Origin: Bacteroides sp. GM023
GTDB taxonomy: Bacteria > Bacteroidota > Bacteroidia > Bacteroidales > Bacteroidaceae
DNA: 38,112 bases
Direction: 5' to 3'
NCBI RefSeq assembly: GCF_014750685.1
Contig: NZ_JAAXGE010000021.1
Location: 1 to 38,112 of the forward strand
How positions within the stretch are numbered: the stretch's first letter is position 1; the number at the start of each line of letters is the position of its first letter. Below, one piece after another: positions 27,454 to 35,602 of this stretch. The position numbers and the translations under genes were made by a program. The notes below the pieces were generated by a model. The model was not told the DNA's origin. It searched no databases and saw nothing but the letters and a program-made list of their open reading frames with translations.

Positions 27454-28891
27454 TTTGTGGAAAACGCTGGACTGGGTAACGATTTGCATTTACCTGCTCC
27501 TGATTGTTGGCGGATGGTTCAGCGTCTGCGGAGCCAGTTATGACTATGGCGAACGCGACTTCCTCGACTTCTCTACCCGTGCCGGTAAACAGTTTGTATG
27601 GATTATCTGCTCCTTCGGACTCGGATTTGTGCTGTTGATGCTGGAAGACCGTATGTATGATATGTTCGCGTACATTATATATATAGGGATGATTCTCTTG
27701 CTTATCGTCACTATCTTTATTGCGCCGGACACGAAAGGTTCCCGTTCCTGGCTCGTGATGGGGCCGGTCAGCCTGCAACCCGCCGAATTTGCCAAGTTTG
27801 CCACGGCCCTGGCGCTGGCCAAATATATGAACGCCTATTCATTCAGCATCAAGAAGGAAAAGTGTGCCCTGGTCTTGGGGCTGATTATCCTTCTCCCGAT
27901 GTTATTGATTATCGGTCAGCGGGAGACAGGCTCTGCCTTGGTATATCTCGCCTTTTTCTTAGTTCTCTACCGGGAAGGAATGCCGGGAGTAGTGCTTTTT
28001 GCAGGGGTCTGCGCGGTAATCTACTTCGTAGTCGGCATCCGTTTCGACGAAGTGTTCATTGCCGACACGCCCACGCCATTGGGAGAATTTATCGTATTAC
28101 TCTTGATTTTGTTATTCGCCGGCGGCATGGTATGGGTATATCGTAAGAAAGCCGCACCTACCCGCAACATTATTGGCGGAAGCCTGGGCATATTATTAAT
28201 CGCCTACTTAATATCAGAATACTGGGTACATTTCAGCCTGGTTTGGGTGCAATGGGGGCTTTGTGCCGTCGTAGTAGGCTATCTGATATATTTGGCATTG
28301 AGCGAACGTCAGCGCACCTACTTCTTAATTGCCTTATTCACTATCGGCTCCATCGGATTCCTCTATTCCAGCAACTATGTATTCGATAATGTATTGGAAC
28401 CGCACCAGCAAATCCGTATCAAAGTCGTATTGGGTTTGGAAGAAGACTTGACGGGAGCAGGATATAACGTGAACCAGTCCAAGATTGCCATCGGTTCCGG
28501 CGGCCTGACGGGAAAAGGTTTCCTGAACGGTACGCAAACCAAATTGAAGTATGTACCCGAACAAGACACCGATTTCATCTTCTGTACAGTAGGAGAGGAG
28601 CAAGGCTTTGTCGGTTCGGCTGCCGTCCTGATAGCCTTCCTGATTCTGATTTTACGATTGATATTCTTGTCCGAGCGGCAACCCTCTACTTTCGGGCGGG
28701 TATATGGATACTCCGTCGTCAGCATTTTCCTTTTCCATCTATTTATTAATGTCGGTATGGTGTTGGGATTGACACCTGTTATCGGTATTCCATTGCCGTT
28801 CTTCAGTTACGGCGGGTCTTCCTTGTGGGGCTTTACGATATTGCTGTTTATCTTCCTGCGCTTGGATGCAGGGCGGGGCAGAAGGCTTTAA
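27434..28891 (+). CDS. rodA: RodA SEDS peptidoglycan glycosyltransferase
   Basis: A 485-residue multi-pass inner-membrane protein of the SEDS family, which polymerises lipid II into glycan strands. Conserved SEDS blocks are GSRSWLVMGPVSLQPAEFAKFATALALAKY, IGQRETGSALVYLAFF, QSKIAIGSGGLTGKGFLNGTQTKLKYVPEQDTDFIFCTVGEEQG and, near the end, LTPVIGIPLPFFSYGGSS. The catalytic Asp is expected in the PEQDTDFIF loop. At 485 residues it is longer than E. coli RodA (370); the extra length is mid-protein hydrophobic segments (about 215-300), common in Bacteroidota. It ends the cluster and meets the minus-strand gldH tail to tail with a 9-base gap. Confidence 0.95.
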   Translation: MVTRSDSLWKTLDWVTICIYLLLIVGGWFSVCGASYDYGERDFLDFSTRAGKQFVWIICSFGLGFVLLMLEDRMYDMFAYIIYIGMILLLIVTIFIAPDTKGSRSWLVMGPVSLQPAEFAKFATALALAKYMNAYSFSIKKEKCALVLGLIILLPMLLIIGQRETGSALVYLAFFLVLYREGMPGVVLFAGVCAVIYFVVGIRFDEVFIADTPTPLGEFIVLLLILLFAGGMVWVYRKKAAPTRNIIGGSLGILLIAYLISEYWVHFSLVWVQWGLCAVVVGYLIYLALSERQRTYFLIALFTIGSIGFLYSSNYVFDNVLEPHQQIRIKVVLGLEEDLTGAGYNVNQSKIAIGSGGLTGKGFLNGTQTKLKYVPEQDTDFIFCTVGEEQGFVGSAAVLIAFLILILRLIFLSERQPSTFGRVYGYSVVSIFLFHLFINVGMVLGLTPVIGIPLPFFSYGGSSLWGFTILLFIFLRLDAGRGRRL

Positions 28892-28900
28892 AAAGAGCTT

Positions 28901-29389
28901 CTAATTTTCTATGTGTTGTTTTTCAACCCGTATTCCTACATCATTCATTCCTTGCAGGCTCTTGTCTTTCATCCCGTGCATCACCTTAATGGTATAATTG
29001 CCCGGATGCAAAGGTCGCACGGATTTAACGAATATCTCTGACTGATAAATACTTCCCCATCCTTTCCCCGTCCATCTGCCGCTAGAATCTGCCAGGGTGA
29101 TGGCGATAGTATCCGTATGCCACACCATAGAATCCAGCATATTCTGACTGATAAATAAATGCAAGTCATGATAAGGATAATCCGTCCTGTTGCGAACTTC
29201 CGCAAACAGCCGGAAAGTCGTGGGAACACTATCCGTGACAGGAATCTGAAAAGAGAGTGTATCACTCTTTCCCCACCCTCCATCGGGAAGGGATTGGTAA
29301 GAGTGATACACTGTATTCTTGTCGTTACAGGCTACTGCCATGCAGGCAATGAGCAGACCAAATAAGCTATTCCTGAGAAGGTTTTTCAT
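28901..29389 (-). CDS. gldH: GldH-family lipoprotein
   Basis: A 162-residue lipoprotein. The true start is the ATG at 29389: it gives a clean signal MKNLLRNSLFGLLIACMAVAC (lipobox AVAC, C21) followed by NDKNTVYHSYQSLPDGGWGKSDTLSF. The mature part (FAEVRNRTDYPYHDLHLFISQ..., W-T-GKGWGSIYQSE) matches GldH. GldH was named for gliding motility in Flavobacterium, but non-gliding Bacteroides keep it, so its role here is envelope-related and unclear. The gene starts inside the last 23 bases of the RicT-like gene in another frame. The frame stays open further upstream only because that region is repetitive, so a longer protein is unlikely. Confidence 0.88.
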   Translation of the reverse strand: MKNLLRNSLFGLLIACMAVACNDKNTVYHSYQSLPDGGWGKSDTLSFQIPVTDSVPTTFRLFAEVRNRTDYPYHDLHLFISQNMLDSMVWHTDTIAITLADSSGRWTGKGWGSIYQSEIFVKSVRPLHPGNYTIKVMHGMKDKSLQGMNDVGIRVEKQHIEN

Positions 29390-30866
29390 TCTGATTCTGC
29401 GGTTTCTCCTGATTCGGGTTTCTCTCCGGTCTTTCAGATTTTTCCGTCCTTTCGGGTCTTTCCGGTTTGGGACGACGTTCCTGACCTTGCGGGCGCTCCT
29501 GACCTTGCGGACGTTCCGGTCGTTCCTGATTTTGAGGACGTTCTTGTCCTTGTGGGCGTTCCGGTCGTCTGTTGTCGTTATTCCGTCCCTGGTTCTGTCC
29601 CCTGTTCCGGTTGTTATTATTGTTTCTCGGTCGGTTTTCCCTTTCCCCTCTGTTTCCGTTTTCTGACGGTTGCGGGCGGTTTTCATTCTCCCGTTGAGGT
29701 TGTTGCGGACGGTTTCCACCCTCTGCCTGTTGCTGCGGGCGGTTGTTATTGTTGTTATTTCCTTTTTTCTTCTTCTTGTTGTTCCGGTTTCCGCCATCCT
29801 TATTATTCCGGCTGCGGTCGAAACGGGTAAGACTTTCCTGTTCCAGCAAGTCCACCGGCTTCTTCGGTTCCGGCTTCTTCTCTTCTTCGACCAGGCTGTC
29901 CGGCTTCATTCCTTTTCTATTCATGGAGATAATCTCAAAAGCACGCTTACCACTGATTGTCACCAGGTTGGCAGGGAAGTTCTTGTCCGTAGAATAAGAA
30001 ATCTGATTGCTCAGAATATCCGCTTTGAAGAAATAGAAAGTACCATCCTTCGTTTCCAGTTCGATCTCCTTGGAAGGAAGACGCTTTTGAGCTTCCACAT
30101 AGCAGTCTACTTCATAGTTCAGGCAGCACTTTAGCTTTGCGCATTGTCCGGCAAGTTTCTGCGGATTCAGTGAAATGTCCTGATAACGGGCTGCGCTGGT
30201 AGATACCGATACGAAACTCGTCATCCACGTAGCACAGCAAAGCTCGCGTCCGCAAGGGCCGATACCGCCGATACGTCCCGCTTCCTGGCGTGCGCCAATC
30301 TGCTTCATCTCAATACGTACACGGAATGCTTCTGCCAATACCTTAATCAATTGGCGGAAATCCACACGCTCGTCCGCGATATAATAGAAGATAGCCTTGT
30401 TACCATCTCCCTGATACTCCACATCTCCGATTTTCATGTTCAGACTCAGATTCAAAGCAATCTGACGCGCACGAATCATCGTAGCATGTTCCTTACCTTT
30501 GGCTTCGTTGAATTTCTCCATATCCACCGGTTTGGCTTTCCGGTAGACACGCTTGATTTCCGTATCCGCCTTGAAGTTTGCTTTCTTCATTTGCAGCGGA
30601 ACCAGTCTGCCTGTCAGCGTTACTACACCAATATCGTGACCCGGAGCAGCTTCAACGGCAACTATATCTCCCTTTTCCAGTTTGATTTTATTGCTGTTGC
30701 GGTAATATCCCTTCCGGGTATTCTTGAATTGCACCTCCACCATGTCACTCTCTTCCGCATTGCCCGGTATGTCTGCCAGCCAATCGTAGGTGTTCAGTTT
30801 CTTATCTTGTCGGGAGCATCCTTTGCAGCAAAGGCCGCCGCTCCCATTATGAAGTTTATATTCCAT
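29367..30866 (-). CDS. ricT: RicT/YaaT-like PSP1-domain protein with a low-complexity tail
   Basis: A 499-residue cytoplasmic protein. The N-terminal 330 residues are a PSP1-family core with a CCKGC cluster (C13, C14, C17), EVQFKNTRKGYYRN, then GIGPCGRELCCATW and AGQCAKLKCCLNYEVDCY; conserved cysteines in this family bind Fe-S clusters in the Bacillus Ric (Y) complex, which promotes mRNA maturation. The C-terminal 140 residues (about 355-499) are an Asn/Arg/Pro/Glu/Gln-rich tail with repeating RPQGQERP-like units; this is intrinsically disordered and could bind RNA. No RicA or RicF partner is visible. It sits between holB (14 bases upstream) and gldH (overlapping), in an operon that starts at metF. 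The symbol is by homology; the exact role in Bacteroides is not established here. Confidence 0.85.
   Translation of the reverse strand: MEYKLHNGSGGLCCKGCSRQDKKLNTYDWLADIPGNAEESDMVEVQFKNTRKGYYRNSNKIKLEKGDIVAVEAAPGHDIGVVTLTGRLVPLQMKKANFKADTEIKRVYRKAKPVDMEKFNEAKGKEHATMIRARQIALNLSLNMKIGDVEYQGDGNKAIFYYIADERVDFRQLIKVLAEAFRVRIEMKQIGARQEAGRIGGIGPCGRELCCATWMTSFVSVSTSAARYQDISLNPQKLAGQCAKLKCCLNYEVDCYVEAQKRLPSKEIELETKDGTFYFFKADILSNQISYSTDKNFPANLVTISGKRAFEIISMNRKGMKPDSLVEEEKKPEPKKPVDLLEQESLTRFDRSRNNKDGGNRNNKKKKKGNNNNNNRPQQQAEGGNRPQQPQRENENRPQPSENGNRGERENRPRNNNNNRNRGQNQGRNNDNRRPERPQGQERPQNQERPERPQGQERPQGQERRPKPERPERTEKSERPERNPNQEKPQNQNEKPSQE
29440..29760. repeat. Imperfect tandem repeats inside the RicT-like gene
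   Basis: On the plus strand, units like GACCTTGCGGGCGCTCC, GACCTTGCGGACGTTCC and GTCCTTGTGGGCGTTCC recur about every 15-36 bases between about 29475 and 29575, with Asn-codon and Pro/Gln-rich stretches to either side. They encode the PQGQERP-type tail. Tandem coding repeats of this kind change length by slippage, so tail length probably varies between strains. Confidence 0.65.
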
Positions 30867-30880
30867 AGTTTATATATTTA

Positions 30881-32005
30881 TTATTGCTTCAACAGTACAA
30901 TCATCTTCAGCGAGAAGTCGAAGAATACCATTTTAGCATTTACATTCTGTTCTATATGTAGTTGCGCTTCGCTCAGTTCGTCCATGATGCCCATCACATT
31001 CCGTTCGTTGACAAAGGGCGCAAAGCGGGTCGCAAAATTCTGTTCGTTGATAGTCATATACGTAAGGTCGCGTTGATGCAGGTTGAAGATGAAATTCTCC
31101 CGAATCATACGCTGGCAATATTCCAGAAGATTCTTCTGGCGTTCACGCCCCATGCTCGCCACTTGCTCGCTCCACATTTTCATCTCCCTGATTTTCCGTT
31201 GATAAGACAGACGCATCAGGTTGACAAATAATTCAAAGAACAACTGGTTCTCTTCATTCAGATGAATAGACTCGAGTGCCTTGACAAAATTCCCGTTTGC
31301 CAGGTGGGCAATGGAAACACTGTCGGCGGGCAAAATATTATATTTCGTCTGCAATACCCGGTTGATGCTGGCTTCGTCGATTTTCCGCACATTCATGCGT
31401 TGGGTACGGCTCAGGATAGTAGGCAAAATCATATCCGGCGCTTCCGATACCAACAGGAAAACCGTCTTTTCCGGTGGCTCTTCAAGCAATTTCAGCAGTT
31501 TGTTGGCACACACCGGATGCATTTTCTCCGGCAGCCATACAATCGTAATCTTAAATCCCCCTTCGCTGGATTTCAGACTCAGTTTTTTCAGAATCTCATC
31601 ACTCTCCTTGGCGTAGATTAATGCCTGTGAGTTCTCGGCATCCATCTCACCCAACCAGTGGTTAAGGTTGAAGTAAGGATGATTGATAACAAACGGTCGC
31701 CAGTCGGCAATATAATCATCGCAGACTTCCTTTTTCCCCTTCGCGCTTTTCACGATGGGGAACACGAAATGTAAGTCAGGATGTACCAGCTTATTGAATT
31801 TCACGCAGGACGGACACACACCGCAGGCATCAGTCTCGCCCCGGTTGGTGCAGCTGATATAACGTGCATAAGCAATAGCCAACGGCATTTTTCCAACCCC
31901 TTCCGGGCCGCAGATGAGCTGGGCATGTGGAATACGCCCCTCATTCACTTCTTGAATAAGCCGTTGCTTGATTTCTTCTTGTCCGATTACGTCTCTGAAA
32001 AACAT
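30881..32005 (-). CDS. holB: DNA polymerase III delta' subunit (clamp-loader)
   Basis: A 374-residue AAA+ clamp-loader subunit. It starts FFRDVIGQEEIKQRLIQEVNEGRIPHAQLICG, as delta' and gamma/tau proteins do. The P-loop reads GPEGVGKM (33-40), with Met where Ser or Thr normally coordinates Mg-ATP, consistent with delta' not using ATP. A zinc module is formed by C52, C61, C64 and C67 (SCTNRGETDACGVCPSC). Sensor-1 region LPTILSRTQRMNVRKI and the delta'-like SRTQ motif follow. It lies one base after metF on the same strand and 14 bases before the RicT-like gene; in several Bacteroidota holB and ricT are neighbours. Confidence 0.9.
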   Translation of the reverse strand: MFFRDVIGQEEIKQRLIQEVNEGRIPHAQLICGPEGVGKMPLAIAYARYISCTNRGETDACGVCPSCVKFNKLVHPDLHFVFPIVKSAKGKKEVCDDYIADWRPFVINHPYFNLNHWLGEMDAENSQALIYAKESDEILKKLSLKSSEGGFKITIVWLPEKMHPVCANKLLKLLEEPPEKTVFLLVSEAPDMILPTILSRTQRMNVRKIDEASINRVLQTKYNILPADSVSIAHLANGNFVKALESIHLNEENQLFFELFVNLMRLSYQRKIREMKMWSEQVASMGRERQKNLLEYCQRMIRENFIFNLHQRDLTYMTINEQNFATRFAPFVNERNVMGIMDELSEAQLHIEQNVNAKMVFFDFSLKMIVLLKQ

Positions 32006-32006
32006 A

Positions 32007-32960
32007 TCAATAAATGATTTTGGCTACTTCTTTGATACTGTCTACTGCTCCGATAGAGTAGAAATGAATACTCGGCACTCCGTGAGCCATCAGTTCCTTG
32101 CACTGGGCTACACACCATTCGATGCCCACCTGCTCGGCTTCCGCGTCGTTCTTGCATTTCAACGCTTCTTTCACCAAGTCTTCCGGCAAGTCCACTTTGA
32201 ATGTCTTTGGAACCATGCTCAGTTGAGACAGTTTCTTGAACGGCTTGATTCCCGGAATGATAGGTATATTGATACCCGCCGCCTTCGCCTGCTCCACAAA
32301 TTCGAAATACTTCTTGTTGTCGTAGAATAACTGCGTCACTGCATATTCCGCACCGGCTTCCACCTTTTTCTTCAGCCAATAAAGGTCGGTTTCGATATTG
32401 GGAGCTTCTTCGTGCTTCTCCGGATAGCAAGCCACCCCGTAAGAGAACGGAGTACTGCTGACTTTCATTTCCGAACCGTCTACAAAGATGCCTTTATTGA
32501 AATTATTGATTTGTTCCTGCAATTCGATAGCGTGATGGTATCCGTCGCCTTCCGGTGTGAATACCGATTCGTGCTTTGCTTTGTCGCCACGCAACACCAG
32601 CAGTTCCGTGATATTCAGAAATTGGAGGTCGAGCAACACGTATTCCGTTTCCTCGCGCGTGAAACCGCTGCATAAAATATGTGGAACGACCGTGATATTG
32701 TATTTATTCTGAATGGCAGCGGCTACGGCAACCGTTCCCGGACGCCTTCTCAAACGGTTTCTCTGAAACAACCCGTTGCCGAGATCTTTATATACATATT
32801 CGCTGCGATGAGTGGTGATATTGATATATTTCGGATCAAATTCTCGAAGAGTATCGACTGTTTGATGCAGCTTTTCTATTCCCGTTCCTTTCAGCGGTGG
32901 AAGGATCTCGAAAGAAAAAGCAGTTTTCTTGTTGCTATGTATTAAATCAATTACTTTCAT
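32007..32960 (-). CDS. metF: 5,10-methylenetetrahydrofolate reductase
   Basis: A 317-residue FAD-dependent TIM-barrel enzyme that reduces 5,10-methylene-THF to 5-methyl-THF for methionine synthesis. The catalytic Glu lies in FSFEILPPLKG, and the conserved blocks ITTHR, NKYNITVVPHILCSGFTREE, LLVLRGDK, ACYPEKHEEAPN, AEYAVTQLFYDNKKYFEFV and GIKPF are all present. Length is close to the E. coli enzyme (296). It heads a minus-strand operon running metF, holB, the RicT-like gene and gldH. No SAM or cobalamin riboswitch is visible in the short upstream region. Confidence 0.96.
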   Translation of the reverse strand: MKVIDLIHSNKKTAFSFEILPPLKGTGIEKLHQTVDTLREFDPKYINITTHRSEYVYKDLGNGLFQRNRLRRRPGTVAVAAAIQNKYNITVVPHILCSGFTREETEYVLLDLQFLNITELLVLRGDKAKHESVFTPEGDGYHHAIELQEQINNFNKGIFVDGSEMKVSSTPFSYGVACYPEKHEEAPNIETDLYWLKKKVEAGAEYAVTQLFYDNKKYFEFVEQAKAAGINIPIIPGIKPFKKLSQLSMVPKTFKVDLPEDLVKEALKCKNDAEAEQVGIEWCVAQCKELMAHGVPSIHFYSIGAVDSIKEVAKIIY

Positions 32961-33012
32961 TCTTTTTTGCTAATGTTCGTTATCTACGTTGGATTAAACG
33001 TGCATATTGGGA

Positions 33013-33020
33013 CAAAAATA
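33013..33020 (-). promoter_or_regulatory. -7 box for the metF operon
   Basis: The minus strand reads TATTTTTG, matching TAnnTTTG, about 53 bases before the metF ATG. No convincing -33 element is seen. Confidence 0.4.
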
Positions 33021-33088
33021 CGAAAAAAGAAAGATTTCTTCTTGATTTACTCTAAAATAGTTTCGTTTTTATCGCACTATATAGATAA

Positions 33089-33106
33089 AAGAGGGAATAT
33101 CCTCTT
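33089..33106 (-). terminator. Terminator of the ferritin-like gene
   Basis: On the minus strand, AAGAGG (33106-33101) pairs with CCTCTT (33094-33089) across a six-base loop and continues as TTATC. It is about 45 bases past the stop of the minus-strand ferritin-like gene. The T run is short, so strength is uncertain. Confidence 0.5.
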
Positions 33107-33149
33107 ATAGGATACACCCTCTCTTACCTAATCATTATTATATTAGAAT

Positions 33150-33662
33150 TTACTTTTCAAGGAATGATTTCTTCATCCGGGCAATGTCCGTTAGGTAATC
33201 TTGTAAATCTTGTTCATGTTCTTCCTCTTCGGCAAGAATATGTTTTGCGATGTCACAAGTCGTGAAATCTTTCCCGTTGGTAAAGTCGGCAATTTCTTGA
33301 TAGCGAACAATAGCGCAGCGTTCGGAAGCTACATTATCCTTCAGCAAACTGACAGAATCGAACCCTTGCGGAGCGTCATATTTGCATCTTGCCAGTTCGA
33401 ACCATTGTTTAGGATCAAGTACCGGAACACCTTCCAGTTCGATGATGCGGTTGGCCAATAGTTGCGCATGTCTGCGTTCCTCTTCGGCATGTTCCTCAAA
33501 TTCACCCTGTACGTCGGCACGCATGGCGCCTTCCACTACTAATGCACCTACCCAATATTGATAGTATGCCAACCATTCTTCAGCTAATGCTGCGTTCAAC
33601 TGTGCGATTAAACTTTCTACATCTAGTTTTCCTTGTAGAATTTTTACACTTTCTCTAGCCAT
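33150..33662 (-). CDS. Dps-like ferritin (DPSL / thioferritin)
   Basis: A 170-residue four-helix ferritin-superfamily protein, predicted to store iron and use peroxide, protecting DNA during oxidative stress. The diiron ligands follow the ferritin pattern: E28, E62-x-x-H65, E114 and E147-x-x-H150. Two cysteines, C93 and C116, fall in the spacing typical of the DPSL group described in archaea and Bacteroides fragilis, whose paired Cys near the metal site gave the name thioferritin. The start MARESVKILQGKLDVESLI at 33662 is chosen; the 34 in-frame residues upstream are basic, not family-like, and overlap the rluF terminator region. It is monocistronic. Confidence 0.9.
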   Translation of the reverse strand: MARESVKILQGKLDVESLIAQLNAALAEEWLAYYQYWVGALVVEGAMRADVQGEFEEHAEEERRHAQLLANRIIELEGVPVLDPKQWFELARCKYDAPQGFDSVSLLKDNVASERCAIVRYQEIADFTNGKDFTTCDIAKHILAEEEEHEQDLQDYLTDIARMKKSFLEK

Positions 33663-33747
33663 AATTTTTATGTTTAGGTTACTATGTTTAAGTTGCCTAT
33701 GTAACAGACTGCGGTTGCTTTTGTTTCGTGAACGTGTTAGTTTTAAC

Positions 33748-33796
33748 AAAAAAAATCCCCTCATTTGCCATTCGTCTGTGTTGGCAAAGAGGGGAT
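33748..33796 (-). terminator. Strong terminator of the RluF-type gene
   Basis: On the minus strand ATCCCCTC-TTTGCC (33796-33783) pairs with GGCAAA-(T)-GAGGGGAT (33769-33755), 14 base pairs with one bulged base, then a run of about eight T (33755-33748). It begins 17 bases after the stop codon. Confidence 0.9.
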
Positions 33797-33812
33797 GTAT
33801 GTCAATGCGGCA

Positions 33813-34826
33813 TCAAACCTTTCTTCCTTTTCTGATCGGTGAGTTCTGCTTGGGCGCCTGCGTTTTCTTTTCTACTACTCTTGATTTTCCAACCCGAAGC
33901 CCGCTTCCTCCTTTTTTCTTCTTTTTCTTAATCGTTGTCTCTTGCTTTACTTGCTCCCTGTCTATAGCCTCAGTGGATGCGCTGAAAGGTTTATCAGCTT
34001 TTGCTTTCTGGGCTTGTTTAGAGACAATATTGGCTTTGCGGTAATTCGTTTTTATGTCATATCCTTGCAAAGCTCTGTTTATCGCCTTGTTGCTATTGGC
34101 GGGTTTCTTGGCTTGAACGATATCTTTTGACTTATCCAATAAGTCAAATAGTTCTTCCAGTTCGCCTTGAGTCAGGTCTCTATAATTCCCTTGTCCCAAA
34201 TTTCCTAATTTGATGTTCATAATTTGGATACGTTCCAGCTTAACTACTTCATAGTCAAAGTACTCGCACATACGACGGATCTGACGGTTAAGTCCTTGAA
34301 CCAAAGAGATTTGAAAGGTATAAGGATTGATTTCTTTGATTTCGCAACGGCGGGTTACCCGGTCCAAAATGGGAACGCCCTCTGCCATCTTGGTAAGAAA
34401 CTCTTTGGTGATGGGTCTATCTACTCTTACCAAGTATTCCTTTTTATGATTATTGCCCACGCGCAATATCTTGTTGACAATATCTCCATCGTTTGTAAGA
34501 AGGATTAAGCCCTGAGAGTCTTTATCCAAACGTCCGATAGGAAATATGCGTTGCTCATGACTTATGTATTCGATAATATTGCTTCTATCAGAAACATCTG
34601 TTGTGCTAACGACTCCTACCGGTTTATTAAAAGCGATATACACGGGCTCAATTTCATTTTTTATAAGCTCTCCGCGTACTTCAACTTTTTGACCCGGTAA
34701 TATGCGCATTCCGATAGTTGCACGTTTACCATCGATGGTTACATACCCATCTTTGATAAGCTGGTCAGCCTCTCTTCGTGAGCAATAGCCCGATCCACTG
34801 ATATATCTGTTCAGTCTATATTCCAT
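33813..34826 (-). CDS. rluF: RluF-type 23S rRNA pseudouridine synthase
   Basis: A 337-residue RsuA/RluB/E/F-family enzyme that isomerises a uridine in 23S rRNA (position 2604 in E. coli for RluF). The N-terminal S4 RNA-binding domain covers about 3-60 (RLNRYISGSGYCSRREADQLIKDGYVTIDG). The catalytic Asp is D101 in GRLDKDSQGLILLTNDG, and RluF-like blocks NKILRVGNNHKKEYLV, GVPILDRVTRRCEIKE and LVQGLNRQIRRMCEYF follow. After about residue 240 there is a basic tail of nearly 100 residues (KKKKKKGGSGLRVGKSRVV...), which may add RNA affinity. It is a single-gene unit ending at a strong terminator. Confidence 0.92.
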   Translation of the reverse strand: MEYRLNRYISGSGYCSRREADQLIKDGYVTIDGKRATIGMRILPGQKVEVRGELIKNEIEPVYIAFNKPVGVVSTTDVSDRSNIIEYISHEQRIFPIGRLDKDSQGLILLTNDGDIVNKILRVGNNHKKEYLVRVDRPITKEFLTKMAEGVPILDRVTRRCEIKEINPYTFQISLVQGLNRQIRRMCEYFDYEVVKLERIQIMNIKLGNLGQGNYRDLTQGELEELFDLLDKSKDIVQAKKPANSNKAINRALQGYDIKTNYRKANIVSKQAQKAKADKPFSASTEAIDREQVKQETTIKKKKKKGGSGLRVGKSRVVEKKTQAPKQNSPIRKGRKV

Positions 34827-34961
34827 TTTATATCTTTATTTATGTATTTACAATAGTCCATTAAACATTTCATTCGCACTTATGTGCCAACAGGGTGTTC
34901 GTTTCATCATCTTAACCTCCCTGTTCTATTAGTAGGGAATGCCTAATTTAAATGCGGGAAA

Positions 34962-34987
34962 CTTTCCTCAAAAGGAAAGCTTTTTTT
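34962..34987 (+). terminator. Orphan terminator-like hairpin
   Basis: CTTTCCT (34962-34968) and AGGAAAG (34973-34979) form a perfect 7-bp stem with loop CAAA, then C and seven T. It points along the plus strand, but no plus-strand gene lies upstream. It may end a small RNA, or be the loop of the rluF leader read from the other strand. Confidence 0.5.
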
Positions 34988-35019
34988 AAAGACATAAAAT
35001 GTAGTTAGATAATACGGAA

Positions 35020-35027
35020 CAAATATA
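35020..35027 (-). promoter_or_regulatory. Possible -7 box for rluF
   Basis: The minus strand reads TATATTTG, matching TAnnTTTG, about 195 bases before the rluF ATG. The leader would include the hairpin at 34962-34979. No -33 element is clear, so this is tentative. Confidence 0.3.
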
Positions 35028-35207
35028 GCAATAGAAACTAAGAGGAGAAAGAATATTAGCAATTATAAATTAGAAAAATAGAGGATATTGAATTTATTGA
35101 GCGAATACCTTGATGATTAATTCTGCGTATTCTACGAAAAAAAGTTTAGTGTGTTTTACTATCATGCTCTCATAAATTGCTTGTAACCGTTTATTCATCG
35201 GCATTTT

Positions 35208-35265
35208 AACTATGAGGGTAACTATGGGGAACTATGAGAGCAACTATGAAGGTAACTGTGAGGGT
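35208..35265. repeat. Five-unit 12-bp tandem repeat (AACTATGAGGGT)
   Basis: Units start at 35208, 35220, 35230, 35242 and 35254: AACTATGAGGGT, a 10-base AACTATGGGG, AACTATGAGAGC, AACTATGAAGGT and AACTGTGAGGGT. The core TATGAGRG is the same word that recurs in the arms of the large inverted repeat downstream. Confidence 0.85.
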
Positions 35266-35388
35266 GAAAGTTGTGTGAGTAACGACTGAGGATAGATTTT
35301 GCTCAGTTGTATTTATAGGATACTTCAAACTTCAGCAGCCAGGTCTCATTTATAATTTGAACTCAGATTAACTCTTTACTAGAGAGAA

Positions 35389-35602
35389 TTTTTATTTTTA
35401 TCTCTCATACTCTCATTGGTTTGTATAATTGATTGTAAATCAATAAATAATATAATGAGAGATAAAATTAGAAAGTGCATCGCTCATGCTTTTAACGTCA
35501 TTTTCGCCCTAAAATGATGCATCTCTCATATGCTTTTGTGGCATTTCTCATATACTTTTATGGTATTTCTCATACATTTAAGGTATCTCTCATGCTTTTT
35601 TG
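35389..35602 (+). repeat. Left arm of the large inverted repeat
   Basis: About 215 bases that match, in reverse complement, 36018-36232 at roughly 75-85 percent identity by eye. Well conserved blocks include TGTAAATCAAT, GTCATTTTCGCCCTAAAAT and TGCATCTCTCATATG. Within it, 35519-35602 is four tandem units of 22, 22, 20 and 20 bases, each with the core [CT]TCTCAT. Confidence 0.85.

Noticed and set aside
28880..28902. Bidirectional terminator between rodA and gldH
   Set aside because: Only a 5-bp stem (AGAAG/CTTCT) with a poor T run; too weak to call.
28901..29797. 298-codon version of the GldH gene
   Set aside because: The first 136 codons lie antiphase in the repeat-encoded tail of the RicT-like gene and read as Arg/Thr-rich noise; the lipoprotein signal starts at 29389.
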